Of a DNA stretch of 64,000 bases, positions 36,416 to 43,159 are shown piece by piece. The notes beneath the pieces were generated by a model. The model was given only the letters and a program-made list of their open reading frames with translations, was not told the origin of the DNA and did no database searches. Position 1 is the stretch's first letter. Each line of letters starts with the position of its first letter. The position numbers and the translations under genes are program-made. The stretch lies in contig NZ_JABAHZ010000010.1 in NCBI RefSeq assembly GCF_012641265.1, forward strand, positions 1-64,000, given 5' to 3'. This DNA comes from Chitinophaga eiseniae (GTDB lineage Bacteria; Bacteroidota; Bacteroidia; Chitinophagales; Chitinophagaceae).

Positions 36416-36664
36416 ATGAAAAAACTAAGGCTTAAACAGCTAAACTTAAGTAAGAATGATGTCCTCACAAGGGTCCAACTGAGGAACGTAATGGGGGGTA
36501 CTGGAAGTGACGGCAGCAGCGGTGATTGCCCTGTTGGAACAGGAACTTTTTATAGTGACCCTTCAGGATGTGGGACAGATTCCTATATATATAGTGATAA
36601 GACCGGAGTTTGTGTTAATAGTTATCAGCCGCCAACGTCGCAACAGCCATGCGGGTGGACATAA
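36416..36664 (+). CDS. RiPP precursor peptide with double-glycine leader (grasp-with-spasm type)
   Basis: An 82-residue peptide that I take to be the substrate of the maturation enzymes downstream. Residues 1-28 look like a Bacteroidota double-glycine leader (LNLSKNDVLTRVQLRNVMGG), with cleavage expected after Gly27-Gly28. The 54-residue core is rich in Gly, Ser, Thr, Asp and Tyr and has four cysteines (38, 52, 66, 79). Residues 45-57 (FYSDPSGCGTDSY) and 58-70 (IYSDKTGVCVNSY) are a tandem 13-residue repeat. Asp beside Ser/Thr suits ATP-grasp ester or amide cross-linking. It lies 98 bases before the ATP-grasp gene; a loose inverted repeat (GCTTCT/AGAAGC, 36687-36719) in that gap could lower downstream expression. 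Confidence 0.82.
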   Translation: MKKLRLKQLNLSKNDVLTRVQLRNVMGGTGSDGSSGDCPVGTGTFYSDPSGCGTDSYIYSDKTGVCVNSYQPPTSQQPCGWT

Positions 36665-36762
36665 GCTAAAGAGTGTTGGTAATATGGCTTCTGTAGAGCG
36701 ATGATAATTTATTAGAAGCGTGCAGAAGTCATATTTTAAATTATTATGCTGTATTTAAGTAT

Positions 36763-37761
36763 ATGAGAGATACGATTCTGATAATTAGTGAGTACTCTGA
36801 TGTTTCAACAAATAAGGTTATGGAATATCTTCACCATCATGGTGAAAAAAAAGTTATTAGGATTAACGCGGAGGATGTTATTAATTTAAATGGAATTGAT
36901 TTAGGTACAGATAAATCCAGCGTTTCCATTTCGTATCTTAATAGAGAAATTGTATATGATGAAATGAAATCCATATGGTATCGAAGAGGGGATCTTCTTT
37001 GTGGCAAATTCAATGCATATGGTACAGAGGCGATAGAAAGTCAGGTAAATAGGTTTTTATTGGAAGAATGGCGTGTAGTAAGGGATTTTTTGTTGGGTGT
37101 AAAAAGAATTGATTCAAGTGTGTTTGTATTAGGAGATCTTAGCAAGGAAGAATATTGTAACAAGCTACACAACTTAAATATAGCGCATACAGTAGGTATT
37201 AAAATACCTCCAACAATAATAACGTCCAGGAAGTCTGAATTAGAGAAATTCATCAATTTATATGGCATTATTGTCACAAAAGCAATCTCAAATACACCGA
37301 CCTTTCATTTTGAGAATTCAAATTATTCAACTAGAGGAACAGCTATATTAACCGCAGAAGGGATAAATAAACTACCAGATAGATTCTTCCCTATACTGGC
37401 ACAAAAATATATTGACAAGGTGTTGGAGGTACGTGTTTTCTATATTAAGGGGGACTGCTATGCAATGGCCATATTCTCTCAGGATAGCGAGAAAACAAAA
37501 ATAGATTACAGAAATTATGACCATGAACAAGCAAATAGAATTGTCCCATTTAAACTGCCAACAATAGTCAAACAAAGAATACTTAAACTAATGAGAGCAT
37601 TGGATCTGGATACCGGTTCATTAGATCTGATTTATACCACTCATAACGAATTTGTTTTTTTGGAGGTGAATCCGTGTGGGCAATTTGACTGGCTATCTTA
37701 CAATTGTAATTATTATATAGAAAGAAGAATTGCAAAAATGTTGTCAAATGGGAAAAATTAG
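36763..37761 (+). CDS. gwsG: ATP-grasp peptide maturase of a grasp-with-spasm system
   Basis: A 332-residue ATP-grasp ligase related to the MvdC/MvdD and other graspetide enzymes, which use ATP to join Asp/Glu side chains of a precursor to Ser/Thr or Lys side chains. The N-terminal pre-ATP-grasp domain (IIISEYSDVSTNKVMEYL, SIWYRRGDLL) is followed by the ATP-binding core (PPTIITSRKSELEKFI, ITVTKAIS-like strand at about residue 170, ILAQKYIDKVLEVRVFYIKG) and the Mg2+-binding end FVFLEVNPCGQFDWLSY. The order precursor, ATP-grasp, SPASM protein is that of the named grasp-with-spasm family, hence the symbol. Low GC (about a third by eye) sets it apart from flanking genes. Confidence 0.87.
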   Translation: MRDTILIISEYSDVSTNKVMEYLHHHGEKKVIRINAEDVINLNGIDLGTDKSSVSISYLNREIVYDEMKSIWYRRGDLLCGKFNAYGTEAIESQVNRFLLEEWRVVRDFLLGVKRIDSSVFVLGDLSKEEYCNKLHNLNIAHTVGIKIPPTIITSRKSELEKFINLYGIIVTKAISNTPTFHFENSNYSTRGTAILTAEGINKLPDRFFPILAQKYIDKVLEVRVFYIKGDCYAMAIFSQDSEKTKIDYRNYDHEQANRIVPFKLPTIVKQRILKLMRALDLDTGSLDLIYTTHNEFVFLEVNPCGQFDWLSYNCNYYIERRIAKMLSNGKN

Positions 37762-37933
37762 ATCTAAAAGCATATTTACAGGAGGTGAACTACCCTTTTT
37801 AATTTATGAAATGTGGGAGGTTGAGAATAATGGAACAAAAAATATTCTTTTTAAAAAAGAATTAAAAATAGTTACTACCAAAATGAAAAAGTGTTTAAAA
37901 TTCTATAAGCCAATTTCAAAATTTATGCTTTAA
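37748..37933 (+). CDS. Small unknown protein between the two maturase genes
   Basis: A 61-residue open frame from the ATG at 37748, overlapping the last 14 bases of the ATP-grasp gene and ending 2 bases before the SPASM gene. It is basic, with little recognisable content (GELPFLIYEMWEVENNGTK, then a Lys-rich end KKCLKFYKPISKFML). The tight overlap and packing argue for real translation and coupling. It could be a peptide-binding helper, a relic, or chance in AT-rich DNA. I do not recognise the family. Confidence 0.4.
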   Translation: MGKIRSKSIFTGGELPFLIYEMWEVENNGTKNILFKKELKIVTTKMKKCLKFYKPISKFML

Positions 37934-37935
37934 AG

Positions 37936-38961
37936 ATGTTCACAAATGACGATAATTATCCAATGCTTTACTCTTGTTGCCTACCTGTTAAAGGCTATAA
38001 GAATAGTATTATATGTGATATTCAGCGACAATCATATATTTCAATTCCGTCCACGCTGTATGAGATAACTATGGATATAGGAAAATACAGTATTGGGCAA
38101 TTGAAAATGAAATATGTGGATGAGGATATTGAAATAATCGAATTGTATTTCCGCTATTTATGGGAGCAAAAGTATTTATTCTACACTCCTTTTCCTTCTT
38201 CATTTCCGAAACTGGATATCGGAGACTGGGACGAATCATCTGTCATTACAAATGCGATTATAGATATTGGAGAAGATATAGCTTATAATTTTAAGGACAT
38301 TTTACATGATTTAAATGTTCTTGGCTGCAGGCAACTACAAATCAGGTGCTACAGTATAAAAAGCTTATCATTCTTTGACGATGCCCTTGAAAACACTGAT
38401 AGTAATAATCTGGATGCCATTGAACTTATAATAGCTTACTCGGCAGATATCATTGACATACCAATTGAGTATTTAACTAATAAGTATCCCCTGTTAAGTA
38501 GGATAGTCCTATTCAACGCACCGCTTAATAATCAATATTTATCAGGGACAGGGAACTGTCTAATTGTGTATTCTACTCAGCAGATCGATGACGAGACACA
38601 TTGTGGAGCTATTTCGAAAGACTTTTTTTCATTTAATATAAAAGCATTCACTGAATCTCAAAATTGGAACTCTTGCCTAAACAGAAAAATTTCAATTGAC
38701 AAACATGGCCTTATCAAAAATTGTCCGTCGATGAAGAGATCCTATGGGTCAATAGTTGAAAAATCTCTGTTGGAAGTTGCTCTTTCTGCAAATGGATTTA
38801 AAGATCTATGGCACATTAAGAAAGATGATATTTCAGGTTGTAAAGATTGTGAATACAGATACGTTTGTAGTGACTGTAGGGCTTATTTGGATGAAGATTC
38901 CATGTATTCAAAACCAGTTAAATGTCGGTATGACCCATATGAAGCCATTCACTTGGAATAG
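37936..38961 (+). CDS. gwsS: SPASM-domain peptide maturase of a grasp-with-spasm system
   Basis: A 341-residue protein whose C-terminus (about residues 245-335) is a SPASM iron-sulfur domain: C-x10-G-x4-C in CLNRKISIDKHGLIKNC, then C-x2-C-x5-C-x2-C in CKDCEYRYVCSDC, then a seventh Cys in KPVKC. SPASM domains normally follow a radical SAM domain and hold extra 4Fe-4S clusters. Here the N-terminal half shows no CX3CX2C motif (it has only YSCCLPVKG and IICD), so S-adenosylmethionine cleavage is not expected. The N-terminal part resembles a peptide-recognition region with Leu/Ile-rich repeats. It closes the precursor, ATP-grasp, SPASM set, and probably assists or adds a second modification. Confidence 0.85.
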   Translation: MFTNDDNYPMLYSCCLPVKGYKNSIICDIQRQSYISIPSTLYEITMDIGKYSIGQLKMKYVDEDIEIIELYFRYLWEQKYLFYTPFPSSFPKLDIGDWDESSVITNAIIDIGEDIAYNFKDILHDLNVLGCRQLQIRCYSIKSLSFFDDALENTDSNNLDAIELIIAYSADIIDIPIEYLTNKYPLLSRIVLFNAPLNNQYLSGTGNCLIVYSTQQIDDETHCGAISKDFFSFNIKAFTESQNWNSCLNRKISIDKHGLIKNCPSMKRSYGSIVEKSLLEVALSANGFKDLWHIKKDDISGCKDCEYRYVCSDCRAYLDEDSMYSKPVKCRYDPYEAIHLE

Positions 38962-39019
38962 GCTACAATATTGAGTAGTTAGCATATGAAAATTTATTAG
39001 TCGCTTTAATTTTTTAAAT

Positions 39020-39574
39020 ATGAAAACATTGCATACTTTCTTAGTATTTTTTTTCCTTATACCAATAACAATTACAGCGCAATCAAAGGATTCGCTTCCT
39101 ATTGTTGATTTGATTGACACTGGCGGAAGAGTCGTGAAGACTGTTAATTTTAATGATAGGAATTTTATTCGTCTGATCGATGGACTTGTAGATTCATCTG
39201 AATTTGCGGGAAAGGTAAATGACTGGAAAAAGATTCGCGATGAAGATTTTAATAAAGAACTGAATTTAGAGCCTGCTACCAAACCAGTATTTATTATTAA
39301 TACATCTAATACACCTTTTGAAGATTATATCTATGATGCGTTCAATTACGATTTTTTATATAATAAGGTAAATGGAAAATCATATTATACAAAAAAGCCC
39401 ATAATGATAAATGGTATTTTAATATCAGGAGCCAGAATAAAGAGCATCGCAATGAATAGTCAGACCAAATCCAGTATTCAAGATATATCCTATATTCAAC
39501 CGTCCAAGCTTGACTTGAAGACTAGAGCCATAGCCCCCTTTGGTGTAATAAGCATAAAATCTAAAGATTTATAA
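39020..39574 (+). CDS. Small secreted protein ending in a TonB-plug-like segment
   Basis: A 184-residue exported protein with a signal peptide (LHTFLVFFFLIPITITAQS). The middle (about residues 25-120) is not recognised. The last 60 residues follow the pattern of a SusC plug domain: KPIMINGILISGARIKSI matches 'PLIVIDGVPISG', IQDISYIQPSKLDL matches 'IESISVLKDA', and APFGVISIKSK matches 'YGSRGANGVILITTK'. No barrel follows, so this is a free-standing plug-like protein. It lies 58 bases after the SPASM gene, on the same strand and at the same low GC. It may act in handling or sensing the modified peptide at the envelope; that is inference. Confidence 0.6.
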   Translation: MKTLHTFLVFFFLIPITITAQSKDSLPIVDLIDTGGRVVKTVNFNDRNFIRLIDGLVDSSEFAGKVNDWKKIRDEDFNKELNLEPATKPVFIINTSNTPFEDYIYDAFNYDFLYNKVNGKSYYTKKPIMINGILISGARIKSIAMNSQTKSSIQDISYIQPSKLDLKTRAIAPFGVISIKSKDL

Positions 39575-39905
39575 AACGAATTTGCTATTTTATTTGATGC
39601 AGGATATGAAACCGACATAGCATTTGCATCTGAAAGTTTACTCCTGGCAGGAGCCTTATCAAATCCCATATGTGATAGCTTGCCTTCACAGGCCAGTAAC
39701 CCTTCGCAAAGTTACCTCAAACCATTATTGTTCTGTTGGGATAGATCACAACTTGTGTTGTATTAAACAACTTGACTGAAGATCAAATATTTGATGGTTT
39801 CAGATTTTAGACTGTTAAGGAAAAGCTGAACGCGAAAAATCAAATTTAAAAATCGAATTGGCTACATCGATTTTAATGACTTCCCTCGTCCTCCAAAAAA
39901 CAGCG
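39575..39905. other. Non-coding end of the AT-rich island
   Basis: This 331-base stretch has no gene with a start codon. The frame of the preceding protein stays open for 63 more codons past its stop codon (to 39766) but shows no recognisable content. AAAATCGA and TCGATTTT at 39849-39874 form an AT-rich inverted repeat with a 10-base loop, the only terminator-like element, and it is weak. Base composition returns to normal at the antiporter gene. Confidence 0.4.
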
Positions 39906-40997
39906 CTACGGAAAAATCGTCAAAAATAAATAAGCCGCAAAAACCGTCAACAACACAATCCCATACAACATATTCGTTTTGCCGGTGATAAACGAAAGTA
40001 ACACCGTGAAAATGGAAAGTATCAGCAAAACGATAGAGGTGGTATCGATACCCAATAACACCGGCGTATGACTAAACATCGTGAAAATAGCGATAGAAGG
40101 AATAGTGAGCCCTATACTTGCCAGGGCAGAGCCTAATGCGAGGTTCATGCTGGTCTGCAAACGATTTTTCCGCGCAGCCCGCACGGCTGCCAGGCATTCC
40201 GGTAATAAGACTACCAGCGCAATCACCACGCCCACGAGGGAGTTGGGAGCTCCGATAGATTCCACGGCTGTTTCAATGGAAGGCGAAAGTTTTTTCGCTA
40301 ATAGTACTACTGCGCCTAAACATACTACCAGCAAGATAAAGCTCGTCATCGTAGTGGTGAGGGTAGGAGGTTGGGCATGGGTGTCTTCATCGCTCAGGTT
40401 TCCGTCTTCATCTTTGGGAAGGAAATAATCACGATGGCGCACCGACTGTATCATGATAAAGCTCGAATAGAGGATTAAACTTACTACGGCCACGAAAACC
40501 AACTGGGCCTGGGTATATTCCGGGCCGGGTTTACTGATGGTAAAGTTGGGTAATACCAGGGTGAGTACCAGGATAGCAGTTAGTGTCATCAAAGCGGAGG
40601 TGGCAGCATGTTTGGTAACAAATTGCTCCCGGTACTTTACGCCTCCTACCAGGATACAGATGCCTATAATGAAGGTAAGGATGATCATGATGGCGGCAAA
40701 AACAGTATCCCTGGCCAGTGCAGCAGTTTTGGGCCCACCTGAAGACATGAGAGAAACAATCAATGCTACTTCAATAACAGTAACTGCCAGCGCCAGAATA
40801 AGCGTGCCTAAAGGTTCGCCTACCCGATGCGCAACTACCTCCGCATGGTGAACGGCCGCGAGTACACTGGCTATGAGTATAACAGCCAGGATAGTAAAAG
40901 CAAGGACGCCTGATTGATTGCCTGCGGTAAAGTAAGCGATCCAGGCCAGCACCGGGCTTATGATCGTCCAGATGGGAAGCGTAAGGTTCAATTTCAT
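39906..40997 (-). CDS. chaA: Ca2+/H+ antiporter of the ChaA family (CaCA superfamily)
   Basis: An inner-membrane cation/proton exchanger of 363 residues with about eleven hydrophobic helices. The two CaCA alpha-repeats are visible: VHHAEVVAHRVGEPLGTLIL with TVIEVALIVSLM in the first half, and IVLLPECLAAVRAARKNRLQ with TSMNLALGSALASIGLTIP in the second. The central hydrophilic loop (RDYFLPKDEDGNLSDEDTH) is acidic and lies between them, as in ChaA. The family exports Ca2+, and in E. coli also Na+ and K+, at alkaline pH. It is a single gene, and I see no regulatory site in its upstream region. Confidence 0.9.
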   Translation of the reverse strand: MKLNLTLPIWTIISPVLAWIAYFTAGNQSGVLAFTILAVILIASVLAAVHHAEVVAHRVGEPLGTLILALAVTVIEVALIVSLMSSGGPKTAALARDTVFAAIMIILTFIIGICILVGGVKYREQFVTKHAATSALMTLTAILVLTLVLPNFTISKPGPEYTQAQLVFVAVVSLILYSSFIMIQSVRHRDYFLPKDEDGNLSDEDTHAQPPTLTTTMTSFILLVVCLGAVVLLAKKLSPSIETAVESIGAPNSLVGVVIALVVLLPECLAAVRAARKNRLQTSMNLALGSALASIGLTIPSIAIFTMFSHTPVLLGIDTTSIVLLILSIFTVLLSFITGKTNMLYGIVLLTVFAAYLFLTIFP

Positions 40998-41113
40998 AGT
41001 TCAGCCTTCATATTTTTACTATTGACAGATTTTCCCAGCTTTTCCCAGCTTTTGTTTGCTGTTTTGTACCGGATTATCTAAAAATATTAATTTCTTTTGC
41101 TTTTATTACATGA

Positions 41114-41218
41114 AAGGAGGGAAATCTTTGCCGTAAACTGGTACCGAAGGCGTTACTGGCGTCCTATATTGGTGTGTTGAGGGAAACGTTGAGCAGGTTG
41201 AAGTTACCTGGTAAGTAG
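41114..41218 (+). pseudogene. Relic of a Crp/Fnr-family regulator (C-terminal HTH end)
   Basis: The frame from 41135 to the TAG at 41216 reads KLVPKALLASYIGVLRETLS then RLKLPGK. This is the recognition-helix end of Crp/Fnr-type regulators of Bacteroidota, which usually reads like 'PQKYIASYLGITPETLSRLRK'. The frame is closed by a TGA at 41111-41113, and nothing upstream continues the family, so only about the last 30 residues of a typical 190-residue protein survive. The DNA to the left shows only a direct repeat (TTTTCCCAGC twice, 41038-41058). Confidence 0.65.
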
Positions 41219-41247
41219 GGTAGGGCCTTCTCTATAAAAATAATTTC

Positions 41248-41532
41248 ATGAATAAGGTAGCAAAAATATTTGCAGAAAGAGCATTAGAAAGAGGGGGATT
41301 ATATCTCTATTCCAGGAATGATGCTATGGAATGTATCCTGGCTTGTCAGGCAGAGAAAATCCATTTGTTAGGAATAGATGGCTTTAGACTTACTGCGGAT
41401 ACTATCCAACCCAGCATGAATGATAGCGTTGATTTTTCATCCTCTTTTTTTGAGGGAGATATTTATGAATACGCACTCGCCTCTTTGGAAAAACGACCGG
41501 AAGAATTATTCTTTGAGATAGTATTTGAATAA
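41248..41532 (+). CDS. Small acidic protein of unknown function
   Basis: A 94-residue soluble, acidic protein that I do not recognise with confidence. It reads as a compact alpha/beta domain (FAERALERGGLYLYSRNDAM, ILACQAEKIHLLGIDGFRLT) with an acidic C-terminus (LEKRPEELFFEIVFE). Small acidic proteins of this shape include immunity proteins of polymorphic toxin systems, but no toxin gene is nearby and this is only a resemblance. It follows the Crp/Fnr relic and is followed at 41603 by a convergent gene. The ATG has an A/T-rich leader (AAAAATAATTTC). Confidence 0.6.
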   Translation: MNKVAKIFAERALERGGLYLYSRNDAMECILACQAEKIHLLGIDGFRLTADTIQPSMNDSVDFSSSFFEGDIYEYALASLEKRPEELFFEIVFE

Positions 41533-41602
41533 CGGCTACCCGCTTTTGACGCTGTAACTGTGCCACTGTGCCACAACCTGTGGCACAAATCTCAACGTTA
41601 TT

Positions 41603-42106
41603 TTACCCTTTCATTTGCTCAATTGCCTTCCATCCTTCCGGCGTAATACCCATAATTTCAGTCACAACGCCCAACGTCCGGTAAGTATCAAAGAAAGCCA
41701 TTCGGGCAATAGGATGATCTACTTCACTGATCACAGCATAACCTTGTTGACGTAAATCGTTTGTGATCTGCTCGAAACCACTTACCGGCAAACGGAAAGC
41801 CAGGTGCTGTGTGCCGCCGGCAGGATGTTGGGCTAAGTAATCATGGAACATGCTTTGACCGGAAAGCGGTTGAACGAGTTCTATGAAGGTCCCTCCATTA
41901 TAAGTTTGCGTGGTGAGCCAATCAGCGGCTACTACCTTACCGTGGTAAGTCATATTCAGGTCCTGGGCACGGACATGTTGCGGGGCAGGAAAGCCGGTAA
42001 TGCCCAGGGCACCTTCCAGGAATTTCACCGCAGCATGGATGTCGGGAACTACCCAACCTATTTGTGCCAGTTCCAGCCCACTGATGGTATCGTTGATAGT
42101 ATTCAT
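41603..42106 (-). CDS. VOC-superfamily (glyoxalase-like) protein
   Basis: A 167-residue protein with the paired beta-alpha-beta-beta-beta pattern of the vicinal-oxygen-chelate fold. The first half has LAQIGWVVPDIHAAVKFLEG with ALGITGF and ends FIELVQPLSG. The second has GGTQHLAFRLPVSGFEQITN, then YAVISEVDHPIARMAFFDTY. The His in TQHLAF and acidic residues in the strands are the usual metal ligands; the N-terminal metal His is not obvious (GWVVPD), so metal binding is unsure. Family roles run from methylmalonyl-CoA epimerase to dioxygenase. It is divergent from an AraC regulator, with a perfect -7 element 17 bases before its ATG. Confidence 0.8.
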   Translation of the reverse strand: MNTINDTISGLELAQIGWVVPDIHAAVKFLEGALGITGFPAPQHVRAQDLNMTYHGKVVAADWLTTQTYNGGTFIELVQPLSGQSMFHDYLAQHPAGGTQHLAFRLPVSGFEQITNDLRQQGYAVISEVDHPIARMAFFDTYRTLGVVTEIMGITPEGWKAIEQMKG

Positions 42107-42122
42107 GTTAATTGCTTTGCAA

Positions 42123-42130
42123 CAAAGTTA
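42123..42130 (-). promoter_or_regulatory. -7 promoter element of the VOC gene
   Basis: Minus-strand TAACTTTG is a perfect TAnnTTTG. The expected leader is about 10 bases, as at the MetF-like gene and the sigma gene at 54863. Confidence 0.5.
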
Positions 42131-42300
42131 AAATGAATGGAGCGTTTGTGTCGGGGGGATTTACGCCAATATGAAGGTGGTTTACGACGACCATGATAGT
42201 GAAATTTAGCTGATGCCAGGTGATGGTTATTCCGGCAGAATACCTAATCTTTGCAATATGACGCAGCATTTTTATACAGCTGAGCATATGCTTTAATAAC

Positions 42301-43119
42301 ATGTACCACCAGGAATTTCCCCCACCCGGAGAACTATCAGATACCATTAAGTGCTTCTGGTACAACCGCGAGGACTTTGGCATGCAACCCACCAGTTTCG
42401 ATGTCGTCCCTGATGGCTATGCAGAAATCATTTTTCATTTTGGAGGCGACTGCAGCGTTGTTCATGACGACAACCTGCAACCATTGCCTTCGCCGTTTAT
42501 GATGGGGCTGCTCAATCAGCCTGTTCAATTTTACGCGAAAAACTGCCTGGAAATTATTGCGATCCGGTGTTTTCCATGGACGGTGTTCGATTTGCTCGGT
42601 CTGCCTTCCGGCAAATATGGGCTACATGTGTTTGAGCATCCGGTTGCCCGGCTGCAATCACCCCTGAGTGCGTGTATCCGTGCAGGTAAGATCGTCGATG
42701 CGATTGCCCTGGTGAAGCAGTATTTCCTGGAGGCACGGTCGCATATTGCGGTAGACAGTATGCTATATAAAGCAGGCGTGGCGATGAGCAAAGCTAACGG
42801 CACACTGCCGGTGAGCCAGGTGGCCTCGGCCGCGCATGCCACGGTACGTACGCTGGAAAGGAAGTTTAAGCAGTCTTCCGGCTATACAGTAAAAGATGTA
42901 TCCGGCCTGATGCGCTTTGAGCAGGTGCGCAACCAGTTATGGCATTACCCCGATTCGAATATCGCCGCCCTGGCAGCGGAGATGGGTTATACAGACCAAT
43001 CGCACCTGAGCCGGGAGTTTAAACGCTACAGCGGCGTTACGCCTGCCGCATTTGCGCGGAAGGCCAGGAAAAGGAAGCGGGAGGTAAGCGACGATTTTGT
43101 CGCGTTTATACAATCCTGA
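42301..43119 (+). CDS. AraC-family transcriptional regulator (DUF6597-type N-terminus)
   Basis: A 272-residue regulator. The N-terminal domain (about residues 5-105: FPPPGELSDTIKCFWYNRED, FDVVPDGYAEIIFHFGG) is of the DUF6597 kind found on many Bacteroidota AraC proteins. The C-terminal AraC HTH pair (about 165-262) shows SQVASAAHATVRTLERKFKQ, then IAALAAEMGYTDQSHLSREF and KRYSGVTPAAFAR. It is divergent from the VOC gene and lies 40 bases before the FAD monooxygenase on the same strand, so it probably controls one or both. The tail is basic (KARKRKREVSDD). Confidence 0.9.
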   Translation: MYHQEFPPPGELSDTIKCFWYNREDFGMQPTSFDVVPDGYAEIIFHFGGDCSVVHDDNLQPLPSPFMMGLLNQPVQFYAKNCLEIIAIRCFPWTVFDLLGLPSGKYGLHVFEHPVARLQSPLSACIRAGKIVDAIALVKQYFLEARSHIAVDSMLYKAGVAMSKANGTLPVSQVASAAHATVRTLERKFKQSSGYTVKDVSGLMRFEQVRNQLWHYPDSNIAALAAEMGYTDQSHLSREFKRYSGVTPAAFARKARKRKREVSDDFVAFIQS

Positions 43120-43159
43120 CATTTGCGCTTTCCGGAATTTTGTGTTTCAATCATGCTAT

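Noticed and set aside
36416-36664. Lanthipeptide or class II bacteriocin precursor
   Set aside because: No LanM/LanB/LanC or immunity gene is nearby; the adjacent ATP-grasp and SPASM genes point to another class.
36507-36704. A second small frame overlapping the RiPP precursor
   Set aside because: It has no leader-like start and no link to the enzymes; the precursor frame has a clear double-glycine leader and a repeated core.
37936-38961. Calling the SPASM protein a radical SAM enzyme
   Set aside because: No CX3CX2C motif is present in the N-terminal half; only the SPASM cysteines are seen.
41038-41058. Direct repeat TTTTCCCAGC twice as an attachment site
   Set aside because: It is short and adjacent, with no integrase or matching copy at the other end of the AT-rich island.
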